From assembly GCF_014873145.1 (NCBI RefSeq), contig NZ_JADBEK010000001.1, positions 6,882,001 through 6,946,000 on the forward strand: a DNA stretch of 64,000 nt. Direction: 5' to 3'. Source of the stretch: Nonomuraea angiospora (GTDB lineage: Bacteria; Actinomycetota; Actinomycetes; Streptosporangiales; Streptosporangiaceae). The notes under the pieces are model-generated. The model had not been told where the DNA came from. It was given only the letters and a program-made list of their open reading frames with translations, and made no database searches. Positions within the stretch are counted from its first letter, which is position 1; each line of letters opens with the position of its first letter. Below are positions 35,568 to 44,732 of this stretch, piece after piece. Made by a program: the position numbers and the translations under genes.

Positions 35568-36688
35568 GCAGGCTCGCCGTCGCCTTCCTCGTCACCGCGC
35601 TGGTGGTGGGGACCGTCCCGGCGAGCGCCACCGACGACGTGGGCGAGGCCGCCCGTGCGGGGCAGTGGCAGCTCGCCGCGCTGCGGCTGCCCGAGGCGTG
35701 GCGGTCGAGCAGGGGCGAGGGCGTGATCGTCGCCGTGCTCGACACCGGCGTGAACGGCCGCCACCCCGACCTGGAGGGCGCCGTGATCCAGGGCCCCGAC
35801 CTGACCGGGACCGCCAAGGGCCTCTGGGGGCGGCACGGGACCGCCATGGCCAGCCTGATCGCCGGGCGCGGGCACGGCGACGAGCACAGGGGCGGCGTGA
35901 TCGGGGTGGCGCCCGCGGCCAAGGTGCTGTCCATCCGGGTCACCCTGGAGAACGGCGACCCGCTGCGCGAGCACCAGCGCGCCGGCGGGCGCGACGCGCT
36001 GGCCAAGGGCATCCGGTACGCGGCCGACCACGGGGCCGGCGTGATCAGCATGTCGCTGGGCGGCGGCAGCGGCGCGTGGGAGGGCTCGCCCTCGGAGGAG
36101 GAGGCCATCCAGTACGCGATCGCGCGGGGCGCGGTGCTGGTGGCCTCGTCGGGCAACGACGGCGGCACGGGCAACAGGAAGAACTTCCCCGCCGCCTACC
36201 CCGGCGTGATGGCCGTGGGGGCGGTGGACCGGGAGCTCAGGGTGGCCGCGTTCTCCAACAGGCAGGACTACCTCTCGGTGGTCGCGCCCGGCACGGAGAT
36301 CGTCACGGCCGACGCGCGCGACTCGTACGTGGTGAGCGACGGCACCAGCTCGGCGGCGGCCATGGTGGCGGGCGTGGCGGCCCTGATCAAGTCCGCGTAC
36401 CCCGGCATGTCGCCCTACCACGTGCGCACGGCCATCGAGCTCGGCACCAGGCGGCAGCCTGCCGACGGCCACAGCCCCGCCTACGGGCACGGGGTGGCCA
36501 ACGCCCTGCTCGCCCTGCGGGCGGCCGCCCGCCTGGACCCGCCCGGCCCCGGCCTCGCCCGCCCCGGCACGTACTTCGGCGACGGCCCGCCGCCCGCCTC
36601 CCGGGGGCCGGTGGTGGCGGGCATGGTGATGCTGGCCGCGGCGATGTCGGCCCGCGTCCTCGTCCGCCACCGCAAACGCCGCCCCTGA
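35564..36688 (+). CDS. Subtilisin-family (S8) serine protease, mycosin-like
   Basis: A 374-residue membrane-anchored protease. A signal peptide (MSRLAVAFLVTALVVGTVPA) precedes the triad Asp60 (VLDTGVNG), His91 (RHGTAMA) and Ser262 (DGTSSAAA), with oxyanion Asn198 (SSGNDGG). A Pro-rich linker leads to a single C-terminal helix (VVAGMVMLAAAMSARVLV) and a basic tail RHRKRRP. This layout is that of type VII secretion mycosins, but no ESX genes (EccC, EccD, WXG100) are in the window. It is coupled to the 187-residue secreted protein upstream. Confidence 0.9.
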   Translation: MSRLAVAFLVTALVVGTVPASATDDVGEAARAGQWQLAALRLPEAWRSSRGEGVIVAVLDTGVNGRHPDLEGAVIQGPDLTGTAKGLWGRHGTAMASLIAGRGHGDEHRGGVIGVAPAAKVLSIRVTLENGDPLREHQRAGGRDALAKGIRYAADHGAGVISMSLGGGSGAWEGSPSEEEAIQYAIARGAVLVASSGNDGGTGNRKNFPAAYPGVMAVGAVDRELRVAAFSNRQDYLSVVAPGTEIVTADARDSYVVSDGTSSAAAMVAGVAALIKSAYPGMSPYHVRTAIELGTRRQPADGHSPAYGHGVANALLALRAAARLDPPGPGLARPGTYFGDGPPPASRGPVVAGMVMLAAAMSARVLVRHRKRRP

Positions 36689-36862
36689 CCCCCGCCCTAG
36701 GCCCGCCAGCCAAGCTCCGGGTCCCTCCCAACGCGCCCTCCCCCTCCTAAGCACCCCAGCCGGCCTCTCTCCTCCCAAGCGGCCCTCTCCCTCCCCCACG
36801 CGGGTCTTCTCCCAAAGGACCGAAGGGACGTCGGCAAGCCACCCGCGCGGATCCACCACCCG

Positions 36863-36883
36863 AACAAGCGCTTGTGCGATACT
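36863..36883 (+). promoter_or_regulatory. KstR2-like palindrome overlapping leaderless promoter
   Basis: AACAAGCGCTTGTG (36863-36876) contains the perfect palindrome ACAAGCGCTTGT. It matches the KstR2 operator as I recall it, AnCAAGnnCTTGnT, at all but the last fixed position. GATACT (36878-36883) follows as -10 and the DUF35 ATG starts at 36890. A TetR-type repressor of lipid or steroid catabolism is inferred. Confidence 0.55.
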
Positions 36884-36889
36884 GGCGAC

Positions 36890-37294
36890 ATGACGTTAGC
36901 GATCGAGGGCTGGTTCGCCGTCGACGAGGACGGCGTCTTCCTCCTGGGCACCAGATGCGCGACCTGCGGCACCGTCACCTTCCCGCCCCGCCCGGGCCTC
37001 TGCCCCAACCCGCGCTGCGACGCCACCTCGATGGAGACGACCCGCCTGCCCCGCCGCGGCCGGGTGTGGTCGTACACGAACGCCTGCTACCCGCCCCCCG
37101 CCCCCTACGTCGCCGCGGACCCGTACGTGCCGGTGACGCTGGCCGCCGTCGAGCTCGACGAGGTGGGGATCGTGGTGCTCGGCCAGGTCAAGGGCCTCAC
37201 GGTGAACGAGCTGGAGGTCGGCATGGAGCTGGAGCTCACCTCCGGGCCGCTGTCGGACGGGCCGCTGGTGTGGATGTGGGAGCGGGTCTCATGA
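36890..37294 (+). CDS. Zn-ribbon/OB-fold (DUF35) protein, thiolase partner
   Basis: A 134-residue DUF35 protein. A rubredoxin-like zinc ribbon (RCATCGTVTFPPRPGLCPN..RCD) is followed by an OB fold (RRGRVWSYTNACYPPP.., ELEVGMELELTSG). Such proteins form complexes with thiolase-like lipid-transfer enzymes, for example in steroid side-chain retro-aldol cleavage. Its stop overlaps the thiolase start by 4 bases, supporting a complex. The ATG at 36890 is 6 bases after a -10 element. Confidence 0.9.
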   Translation: MTLAIEGWFAVDEDGVFLLGTRCATCGTVTFPPRPGLCPNPRCDATSMETTRLPRRGRVWSYTNACYPPPAPYVAADPYVPVTLAAVELDEVGIVVLGQVKGLTVNELEVGMELELTSGPLSDGPLVWMWERVS

Positions 37295-38475
37295 GTGTCG
37301 TGGTGCTGGGTGTCGGGATGCATCCGTGGGGCAAGTGGGGCAGGCCCTTCCTGGAGTACGGCGTCGCGGCCGCCCGCGCGGCCCTGCGGGACGCCGGAGT
37401 GGCGTGGACCGACGTGGAGTTCGTGGTCGGGGCGGACACGATCAGGAACGGCTACCCGGGCTTCGTCGCGGGCGCCTCCTACGCGCAGGCGCTGGGCTGG
37501 TCAGGCGCCAGGATCGCCTCCTGCTACGCGGCCTGCGCCTCCGGCGCCCAGGCCGTGGACATCGCCCGCACGCGCATCCTCGCGGGCCTGTGCGACGTGG
37601 CGCTGGTGGTCGGGGCGGACTCGACCCCGAAGGGCTTCTTCAAACCGGTCGGCGGCGACCGCCCCGACGACCCCGACTGGCTCCGCTTCCGCCTGCTGGG
37701 CGCCACCAACCCCGCCTACTTCGCCCTGTACGCCCGCAGGCGCATGGCCGTGTACGGCTCGACCCCGGCCGACTTCGCCGCCGTCAAGGTCAAGAACTCG
37801 CGGGCCGGCTCCCTCAACCCCATGGCCCGCTACCGCAAGCCCGTCACCGCCGAGGAGGTGCTGGCCTCGCCCCTGGTCGCCGACCCGCTGCGCCTCATGG
37901 ACATCTGCGCCACCTCGGACGGGGGCGCGGCGGTGGTCCTGGCCTCGGAGTCCTTCGCCCGCCGCCGGGGTTCGCGGGCTCCGGTACGCCTGGCCGCGGT
38001 CTCCACCGTCACTCCCACCTTCCCCAGCACGATCCTTGAGCTGCCGAACTTCGCCACCGACTCCTGCGCCGCCGTACCGGCCCCTGAGAGGCCCTTCAGA
38101 GCCGCGATCGCGCACGCGGCGTACGAGGAAGCAGGGGTGGGACCTGAGGACGTCTCACTGGCGGAGGTGTACGACCTCTCGACGGCCCTGGAGCTGGACT
38201 GGATGGAGGACGTCGGCCTGTGCCCGCCCGGAGAGGCGGCCAAGCTGCTGCACGACGGGGAGACGGGGCTCGGCGGCCGGATCCCGGTCAACCCCTCGGG
38301 CGGCCTGGCCTCCTTCGGCGAGGCGATCCCGGCCCAGGCGATCGCCCAGCTCTGCGAGCTGACCGCGCAGCTGCGGGGCGAGGCCGGCGAGCGCCAGGTG
38401 CCCGCCGCCCGCGTCGGCCTGGCCGCCAACCAGGGCCTCTTCGGCCACGGCTCCGCGCTGATCGTCACGACGTAG
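37291..38475 (+). CDS. Thiolase-like lipid-transfer protein
   Basis: A 394-residue thiolase-fold protein of the SCP-x/Ltp2 type. The nucleophilic Cys lies in CYAACASGAQAVDIA, PVNPSGGLASFGEAIPA is the conserved C-terminal motif, and the final GLFGHGSALIV replaces the classical CxG. It likely acts with the DUF35 protein on an acyl-CoA, either thiolytic or retro-aldol. Which lipid or sterol is used is not visible, and no other sterol genes are in the window. A bidirectional hairpin ends the operon. Confidence 0.9.
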   Translation: MSVVVLGVGMHPWGKWGRPFLEYGVAAARAALRDAGVAWTDVEFVVGADTIRNGYPGFVAGASYAQALGWSGARIASCYAACASGAQAVDIARTRILAGLCDVALVVGADSTPKGFFKPVGGDRPDDPDWLRFRLLGATNPAYFALYARRRMAVYGSTPADFAAVKVKNSRAGSLNPMARYRKPVTAEEVLASPLVADPLRLMDICATSDGGAAVVLASESFARRRGSRAPVRLAAVSTVTPTFPSTILELPNFATDSCAAVPAPERPFRAAIAHAAYEEAGVGPEDVSLAEVYDLSTALELDWMEDVGLCPPGEAAKLLHDGETGLGGRIPVNPSGGLASFGEAIPAQAIAQLCELTAQLRGEAGERQVPAARVGLAANQGLFGHGSALIVTT

Positions 38476-38480
38476 AAACG

Positions 38481-38518
38481 CGAAGACCCTCCGGGGGAGC
38501 TCCCTCGGAGGGTCTTCG
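38481..38518. terminator. Bidirectional terminator between thiolase and ABC operon
   Basis: CGAAGACCCTCCG (38481-38493) pairs perfectly over 13 bases with CGGAGGGTCTTCG (38506-38518); the loop itself contains GGGAGCTCCC. Both flanking genes end at it. Confidence 0.9.
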
Positions 38519-38527
38519 GAAGGCGCG

Positions 38528-39541
38528 TCAGCCCACGTGCACCACGTCGTGCGTCTCCGCGAAGTGGCAGGCGCTCTCGTGCCCCGTGCCCGGCCGGATC
38601 TGCAGCAGCGGCTCCTCCTCGGCGCAGATCTCCTGCGCCTTCCAGCACCGCGTACGGAACCGGCAGCCCGACGGCGGGTTCGCCGGGGACGGCGGGTCGC
38701 CCTGCAGGATGATCCGCTCCCGCTGCTCCCGGCCCTCGGGGTCGGGCACCGGCACCGCGGACAGCAGGGCCTGCGTGTACGGGTGCGCGGGCTTGTCGTA
38801 GATCTCGGTGTCCTTGCCGAGCTCCACGAACTTGCCCAGGTACATCACGCCCACCCGGTCGGAGATGTGGCGCACCACCGACAGGTCGTGGGCGATGAAG
38901 ATGTACGCCAGGTCGAACTCGTTCTGCAGCCGCTCGAGCAGGTTGATCACCTGCGCCTGGATGGACACGTCCAGGGCCGACACCGGCTCGTCACAGACGA
39001 TGATCTCCGGCTGGAGCGCCAGCCCTCGGGCGATGCCGATGCGCTGCCGCTGCCCGCCGGAGAACTGGTGCGGGTAGCGGTTGATGTGGTCGGGGTTGAG
39101 CCCGACGACCTCCAGCAGCTCCTGCACCTTCTTGCGGCGGTCACCGCGCGGCGCCACCTCGCTGTGGATCTCGTACGGCTCGCCGATGATGTCGCCGACG
39201 GTCATCCGGGGGTTCAGCGAGGTGTACGGGTCCTGCATCACCATCTGGACGTTGCGGCGCATCCGCTTGAGCTCGCCGCCCCTGGCCTTGCCGATGTCCC
39301 GGCCGTTGATCATCACCGAGCCCGAGGTCGGCCGCTCCAGCGCCATCAGCACCTTGGCGAGGGTGGACTTGCCACAGCCCGACTCGCCCACGATGCCCAG
39401 CGTCTCGCCCCTGTGCAGGTCGAACGACACGCCGTCGACGGCCTTGATCGCGCCGATCTGCCGCTTGAAGACGATGCCCTGGGTCAGCGGGAAGTGCTTG
39501 ACCAGGTCCCGTACCTCGAGGATGCGCTCACCGATCGCCAT
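38528..39541 (-). CDS. Oligopeptide/dipeptide ABC transporter ATP-binding protein (OppF-like)
   Basis: A 337-residue ATPase: Walker [11 protein letters not shown]-loop [14 protein letters not shown], signature [16 protein letters not shown], Walker [15 protein letters not shown], and the Opp-type C-terminal extension with Cys cluster ([21 protein letters not shown] in part), typical of the iron-sulfur-like oligopeptide ATPases. It overlaps the OppD-like gene by 14 bases. It pairs with OppD to power import. Confidence 0.94.
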   Translation of the reverse strand: MAIGERILEVRDLVKHFPLTQGIVFKRQIGAIKAVDGVSFDLHRGETLGIVGESGCGKSTLAKVLMALERPTSGSVMINGRDIGKARGGELKRMRRNVQMVMQDPYTSLNPRMTVGDIIGEPYEIHSEVAPRGDRRKKVQELLEVVGLNPDHINRYPHQFSGGQRQRIGIARGLALQPEIIVCDEPVSALDVSIQAQVINLLERLQNEFDLAYIFIAHDLSVVRHISDRVGVMYLGKFVELGKDTEIYDKPAHPYTQALLSAVPVPDPEGREQRERIILQGDPPSPANPPSGCRFRTRCWKAQEICAEEEPLLQIRPGTGHESACHFAETHDVVHVG

Positions 39542-40562
39542 CGAGGACCTCCCTCCAGTAGTGGCACGCGCTGCCTCGGGTGCCGCTGATCTCGTGGAGC
39601 GGGGGGACGTCGGTCACGCAGTCGTCCTGCCGGTAGGGACACCGGGGGTGGAACGCGCAACCGGTCGGCAGGTCGAGCAGGTTGGGCGGCAGGCCCTTGA
39701 TCGCGTACAGGTCCTGGCCCTTGTGGTCGACCCGGGGGATCGACTCGAGCAGGCCCTTCGTGTACGGGTGGGCGGGCGCCTTGTAGATGTCGTGCACGGG
39801 GGCGTTCTCCACGATGCGCCCCGCGTACATGACGGCGATCTTGTCGGCCACGTCGGCCACGACGCCGAGGTCGTGCGTGATCAGGATCAGGCCCATCTGG
39901 CTCTCGCGCTGCAGCTCGGCCAGCAGCTCCATGATCTGGGCCTGGACGGTCACGTCGAGCGCCGTGGTCGGCTCGTCCGCGATCAGCACCTCGGGGTCCA
40001 GCGCGATCGACATCGCGATCATGATGCGCTGCCGCATACCGCCGGAGAACTGGTGCGGGTAGTCATTCACGCGCTGCCTGGCGGCCGGGATGCGGACCCG
40101 GTCCATCAGCTCGACGGCCTTCTTCATGGCGTCGCGCTTGGACGTGCCGCGGTGCACCCGGAACATCTCGCTGATCTGCCAGCCCACGGTGAACACCGGG
40201 TTGAGCGCGGAGAGCGCGTCCTGGAAGATCATCGCGATGCGCTGGCCGCGCACCTGCGTGCGCGCCTCCTCCGACAGCTTGAGCAGGTCGGTGCCCTTGA
40301 AGCGGATCTCCCCCTTGGGGATGACCGCCGGCGGCATGTCGAGAATGCCCATGATCGCCTGCGCGGTCACGGACTTGCCCGAACCCGACTCGCCCAGCAC
40401 GGCGAGCGTCTCACCGGGGCTGACCGTGTAGCTCACGCCGTTCACAGCGCGTACGACCCCGGCACGCGTACGGAACTCCACGTGCAGGTTGTCGACCGCG
40501 AGCAGCGGTTGGTCGCCCAGCCCTCCCTCGGCGGGCAACACATCCGTTGACGTCTTCTTCAC
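39528..40562 (-). CDS. Oligopeptide/dipeptide ABC transporter ATP-binding protein (OppD-like)
   Basis: A 344-residue ATPase: Walker [11 protein letters not shown]-loop [11 protein letters not shown], signature [16 protein letters not shown], Walker [15 protein letters not shown], and C-terminal Cys motif [15 protein letters not shown]. It lies 13 bases after the OppC-like permease and overlaps the OppF-like gene, so translation is coupled. Confidence 0.94.
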   Translation of the reverse strand: MKKTSTDVLPAEGGLGDQPLLAVDNLHVEFRTRAGVVRAVNGVSYTVSPGETLAVLGESGSGKSVTAQAIMGILDMPPAVIPKGEIRFKGTDLLKLSEEARTQVRGQRIAMIFQDALSALNPVFTVGWQISEMFRVHRGTSKRDAMKKAVELMDRVRIPAARQRVNDYPHQFSGGMRQRIMIAMSIALDPEVLIADEPTTALDVTVQAQIMELLAELQRESQMGLILITHDLGVVADVADKIAVMYAGRIVENAPVHDIYKAPAHPYTKGLLESIPRVDHKGQDLYAIKGLPPNLLDLPTGCAFHPRCPYRQDDCVTDVPPLHEISGTRGSACHYWREVLDGDR

Positions 40563-40575
40563 TTGATCCCCCCTT

Positions 40576-41550
40576 CTACCTGAGCTTCGGGTCGAGCGCG
40601 TCGCGTACGGCGTCGCCCATCATGATGAACGCCAGCACCGTGATGCTGAGGAACACGGCAGGGAACACCAGTGGCAGCGGCGCCTCCAGGAATCTGATGC
40701 GCGCGTCGGCGATCATCAGACCCCATGAGATGTCCGGCGACTGGACACCCACGCCCAGGAACGAGAGCGCGGCCTCGGCGGCGATGAAGCCGCCCAGGTT
40801 GATCGTGGCCACGACGATGACCGGCGCCAGCGAGTTGGGCAGCAGGTGGCGGAACATGATCCGCCCCGCTCCCGCTCCGAGTGCCCTGGCCGCGACCACG
40901 AAGTCCTGGTTCTTCGCGGTGATCACGGCCGCCCGCATGATGCGGAACGTCATCGGCCAGCCCAGCACCGCCAGCGCGAGGATGACCAGCATGATGCTGT
41001 TGGCCCGGCCGCGGAAGGTGGCGGCGATGAGCAGCGCGCCCAGGATCGGCGGGATGGCGAAGAAGATCTCGGTGACCCGCGAGGACACCGTGTCGACCAC
41101 GCCGCTCCGGAAGCCGGCCACCAGGCCGAGCAGACCGCCGACCAGCGTGGTGATGATCGTGGTGAACACGCCGATCACGATCGAGTTGCGCGCGCCGTAG
41201 ATCGTCCTGGCGTAGACGTCGCAGCCCAGGCTGTCCTTGCCGAACAGGTGGCCGGCGCTGGGCGCCTGCCTGGCCGTGGACAGGTCACAGGTCCTGGCGT
41301 TGAACGGGTCGATCGAGGTGAACAGCCACGGCAGGAACGACATCACGAGCAGGACCAGGATGATGACCACCGAGATGATGAACATCGGCCGGCGCCTGAG
41401 GTCGTACCAGGCGTCGGACCACAGGCTCGCGGGCTTGCCCTCCTTGCCCTTCTTGCCCTGGGGCGAGGGCGCCGGGTCGGTAACCGTGTCCGTGACCAGG
41501 GTCTGCGTCTCCGGGAGCCCGGGCCCGACCGGCGGGATGGGGTTACTCAT
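40576..41550 (-). CDS. Oligopeptide ABC transporter permease (OppC-like)
   Basis: A 324-residue permease with a ~45-residue polar N-terminal tail (TQTLVTDTVTDPAPSPQGKKGK region), then about six transmembrane helices. The binding-protein-dependent transport motif ARALGAGAGRIMFRHLLPNSLAP contacts the ATPases. GKDSLGCDVYARTIYGARNSI is the OppC-family N-terminal signature. It overlaps OppB by 8 bases. Confidence 0.94.
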   Translation of the reverse strand: MSNPIPPVGPGLPETQTLVTDTVTDPAPSPQGKKGKEGKPASLWSDAWYDLRRRPMFIISVVIILVLLVMSFLPWLFTSIDPFNARTCDLSTARQAPSAGHLFGKDSLGCDVYARTIYGARNSIVIGVFTTIITTLVGGLLGLVAGFRSGVVDTVSSRVTEIFFAIPPILGALLIAATFRGRANSIMLVILALAVLGWPMTFRIMRAAVITAKNQDFVVAARALGAGAGRIMFRHLLPNSLAPVIVVATINLGGFIAAEAALSFLGVGVQSPDISWGLMIADARIRFLEAPLPLVFPAVFLSITVLAFIMMGDAVRDALDPKLR

Positions 41551-42487
41551 AGCGGATCCTCGGGTCGAGCACGGCGTACAACAGGTCGACGACCAGGTTG
41601 GCCAGGATGTAGATCAGCACCAGGACGGTGATGATTCCCACCACAACCGGTTGTTCTCGCAAGTAAACCGACTGGAACAGCTGATTTCCAATCCCCGGGA
41701 GATTGAAGATCGTCTCGGTGATCACCGCGCCGCCCATGAGGTTACCGAGGTCGGCGCCCAGATAGGTGACCAGCGGGATCAGCGCGTTACGCAACCCGTG
41801 CCTGCCGATGACGCGCCGTCTTGGCAGGCCCTTGGCCGTGGCCGTGCGGATGTAGTCCGCTCTGAGCGTCTCCACCAGGCTGGTCCTGGTGAGCCTGGTC
41901 AGGTAGGCGATCGACGTCCCCGCGAGCACGAAGCCGGGCAGCAGATAGCTGCGCCAGCCCGCGAACGTGCCCGCGACCGGGAAGATGTCCAGCCCCGTCC
42001 ACAGCTTGAGCTTGACGCCCAGGATCAGCTGCAGCACGAAACCGGTGACCAGCGTGGGCACCGAGATGAGCAGCAGCGTGGAGGCGAGGATGGCGGTGTC
42101 GGTGGCCTTGCCGCGGCGCAGCGCCGCCCACAGGCCCAGGCCGACGCCGATGAGCGCCTCCATCACCAGGGCGGTCAGCGCGAGGTTCAGGGTGACCTGG
42201 AACTTGCCGGCCATGACCTGGGACACGGGGACGTCGGCGAAGTTCACGCCGAAGTCACCGCGGAAGAGCACGCCGCTGATGTAGTACCAGTACTGCAGCA
42301 GCAGCGGATCGTTGAGGTGATACTGCTCGCGCAGGACCTCGGCGACCGCGGGGTCCGGGCGCTTGTCTCCGAACAGCGCCGCGATGGGGTCCCCAGGCAG
42401 TGCGAAGACGATCATGAAGATGAGTAGCGTGGCGCCGAGCAGGACGGGTATCGCCTGGATCAAGCGCCTGATGACATAACGGCCCAT
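41543..42487 (-). CDS. Oligopeptide ABC transporter permease (OppB-like)
   Basis: A 314-residue permease starting MGRYVIRRLIQAIPVLLGA, the OppB signature. LRADYIRTATAKGLPRRRVIGRHGLRNALIP contains the ATPase-docking EAA loop, and VITETIFNLPGIGNQLF follows. The ATG at 42487, with GGAGGG upstream, was preferred over one at 42505. It follows the binding-protein gene after 128 bases containing two hairpins. Confidence 0.94.
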   Translation of the reverse strand: MGRYVIRRLIQAIPVLLGATLLIFMIVFALPGDPIAALFGDKRPDPAVAEVLREQYHLNDPLLLQYWYYISGVLFRGDFGVNFADVPVSQVMAGKFQVTLNLALTALVMEALIGVGLGLWAALRRGKATDTAILASTLLLISVPTLVTGFVLQLILGVKLKLWTGLDIFPVAGTFAGWRSYLLPGFVLAGTSIAYLTRLTRTSLVETLRADYIRTATAKGLPRRRVIGRHGLRNALIPLVTYLGADLGNLMGGAVITETIFNLPGIGNQLFQSVYLREQPVVVGIITVLVLIYILANLVVDLLYAVLDPRIRYE

Positions 42488-42507
42488 ACAAGCCCTCCGG
42501 TACATGA

Positions 42508-42601
42508 CTTGGAGGCAGCCCTCGGAGCCCGTGGTTCACCCGGCTCGAGTGGCTGCCTCCAAGCTCAGCCCTCCGGCGGGTGGACGGCAAGCGCCGTCCA
42601 C
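42508..42601 (-). promoter_or_regulatory. Two hairpins between binding-protein and permease genes
   Basis: On the minus strand the transcript leaving the binding-protein gene first meets GTGGACGGC/GCCGTCCAC (42580-42588 with 42593-42601), then a 13-base stem CTTGGAGGCAGCC (42508-42520) with GGCTGCCTCCAAG (42551-42563). There is no separate promoter or U-tract. They probably act as partial terminators or 3'-end stabilisers giving more binding protein than permease. Confidence 0.65.
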
Positions 42602-42615
42602 CGCGCGAATGAACG

Positions 42616-44256
42616 TCAGGCCTTCTCGATGTCGACCCAGTTAACCTGGTTGAGCAGGTTGAGCTTGACGTTCTTCACCTTCGAGGAGTACCCGAAGTTG
42701 CTCCGGTAGAAGTAAACCGGGATGTACGGGAGGTCCTTGATGAGGATGTCGTCGGCCTGCTGGTAGAACTTCAGGCCCTCGGCGGCGTCGGCGGCCTGGT
42801 CACCCTTGGCGACCAGCTCGTCGAACGCCTTGTTGGAGTAACCACCGTAGTTCGAGCCGGTCCCGATGGAGCCGGTGCCGAAGATCGGGGTCAGGTAGTT
42901 CTCGGCCGACGGGTAGTCGATCGACCAGCCCATGCGGAAGAGGCCCTTGTACTCCTTGGCGTCCAGGGCGTCCAGGATGCCCTGGAACTTCTCGAACGGC
43001 TTCGGCGTGACCTCGATGCCCAGGTTGGCGCGGAGGTTGTTGGCGACCGCCTCGATCCACTCCTTGTGGCCACCGTCGGCGTTGTAGCCCAGCTCGATGG
43101 TCTTGGGGCCCTTGGCGGCGTCGTACAGCTTCTTGGCCTCGGCCGGGTTGTACGTGCACGCGTCGCAGGCGCCCTGGCGGTAGCCGGGGATGGCCGGGTT
43201 GATGAAGTCGTCGGCGGGGGCGCGGGTGCCGGAGAAGACCGTCTCGGTGATGGTCTTCCGGTCGATGGCCAGCGAGATGGCCTTACGGACCTGCGGGTCC
43301 TTGAACTCGGGGTTGTACTGCAGCGGGACGCCGATGTAACCCACGGCGGCGTCGGGCTCGTCGTGGTAGCGGTCGCCGAGCACGGACTTGGCCGTGGCGA
43401 TCGTCGACGGCGGCAGCGAGTCGTGGATGTCCAGGTTCTCGGCCTGCAGGTCGTTGAACGCGGTCTCGGAGCTCGTGTAGACCTTGAACTGGAGCTTCTT
43501 CCAGTTCTTCGGCTTGGCGCCCGGGAACTTGTCGTAGACCGTCAGGTCGATGGTCTGGTCGGTGCCCTTCTTGTAGGGCTTGTCGAGCTTGAACAGACCC
43601 TGGCCGATCGGCTGCTCGCCGAACGTCTGCGTCACCTTGCCGTCGGGGCCGAGGGCCGCCTTCGGCATCGGGTAGAACGCGGTGTAGCCCAGCATCGTCT
43701 TGAACTGCGAGAACGGCGCCGTGAGCGTCACCTCGAGCGTGGAGTCGTCGACGACCTTGAGACCCTTCATCTCCTTGGCCGTCGGCGTCTTGCCCTCACC
43801 CGGGTGGACGTCGGCGTAGCCGTCGACGCGCCCGAAGAAGTAGGACGAGCTCATGGCGTTGTCCTGCAGGGCCGCGTAGTTCCACGCGCGAGCGTAGTCG
43901 GCGGCGACAACCGGCGTGCCGTCGTGCCACGTGTAGCCGGACTTGAGCTTGATCGTCCAGACCTTGCTGTCCGACGTCGTGATCGACTCGGCGGCCTCCT
44001 CGACTGGCTGCTTGTTCTCGTCGTAGCGCACCAGCGGCGAGAACACTGCGGCAAGGACCTCGGAACCCTCGGTCTCGGTCGTGTTCTGCGGGTTCAGGAG
44101 CTCCTGGGGCTCACCGATCTCCATGCGGACCGGCGTCTCCCCGCCGCCCCCGGCAGCAGTGCCGCCACTGTCAGAGGCACCGCCGCCACACGCGGCAACC
44201 GCGAGGGCGAGCAGCGCGGTACCGGCGACGATCTGTACGCCCTTAGTAACACGCAT
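42616..44256 (-). CDS. Oligopeptide ABC transporter substrate-binding lipoprotein (OppA-like)
   Basis: A 546-residue family 5 solute-binding protein. Signal MRVTKGVQIVAGTALLALAVAAC ends in a lipobox Cys at ~23, followed by a Gly/Ser linker. Motifs include the SBP_bac_5 region SKVWTIKLKSGYTWHDGTPVVAADYARAW in parts and KDPQVRKAISLAIDRKTI. It captures peptides outside the membrane and feeds the OppBCDF components downstream. GGGAGGAATTC precedes the ATG. Confidence 0.94.
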   Translation of the reverse strand: MRVTKGVQIVAGTALLALAVAACGGGASDSGGTAAGGGGETPVRMEIGEPQELLNPQNTTETEGSEVLAAVFSPLVRYDENKQPVEEAAESITTSDSKVWTIKLKSGYTWHDGTPVVAADYARAWNYAALQDNAMSSSYFFGRVDGYADVHPGEGKTPTAKEMKGLKVVDDSTLEVTLTAPFSQFKTMLGYTAFYPMPKAALGPDGKVTQTFGEQPIGQGLFKLDKPYKKGTDQTIDLTVYDKFPGAKPKNWKKLQFKVYTSSETAFNDLQAENLDIHDSLPPSTIATAKSVLGDRYHDEPDAAVGYIGVPLQYNPEFKDPQVRKAISLAIDRKTITETVFSGTRAPADDFINPAIPGYRQGACDACTYNPAEAKKLYDAAKGPKTIELGYNADGGHKEWIEAVANNLRANLGIEVTPKPFEKFQGILDALDAKEYKGLFRMGWSIDYPSAENYLTPIFGTGSIGTGSNYGGYSNKAFDELVAKGDQAADAAEGLKFYQQADDILIKDLPYIPVYFYRSNFGYSSKVKNVKLNLLNQVNWVDIEKA

Positions 44257-44732
44257 GGTGAAAGAATTCCTCCCTCTACAGGTGGGCGTTAGCGCTGAGC
44301 TGCGGTGATCGTGAGCAGCCTGACGGGGGGATCCTGGTTTTCCCCCCGGGTTTGGCTGACATGGTCAAACCAGCCGACGCCCTGCCAGTCGATCGCGACT
44401 ATCCCTTACTACTTGCCACCAGGGAGTCTCTGGCGCGTTGCAGTTCGGTCACACGTGTGCCAATCCAGCGTCACAGACATTCAGCCCAACAGGCAACAAA
44501 TCGTACAGAGCCCGTGTAACCGGTACGGCCGGGACGTGAACAGACGATGAAAATTACCCTCTACATGAGAGTGCTCGTGCCCTTGCCAGCACACCGCGCC
44601 GCGCTGGGCTACGGTTGAGCAGGTCTTGACGGCACCTTGGGAACCATGCGTCCCGAGGCTCCGTCCAACAGACGCTGTCGCCAACCCGCGTGACAGGCAC
44701 CCCACCGACCTGGATCCAATAGAGTCCTTGCC
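44257..44732. other. Divergent promoter region between peptide transporter and TagG-like permease
   Basis: This 476-base spacer should hold the promoters for the minus-strand peptide transporter and the plus-strand exporter. A perfect palindrome CACACGTGTG sits at 44450-44459. The short frames here have poor composition and no ribosome sites, so no gene is called. Confidence 0.6.

Noticed and set aside
35004..36688. Type VII secretion locus
   Set aside because: The protease resembles mycosins, but EccB/C/D/E and WXG100 proteins are absent from the window.
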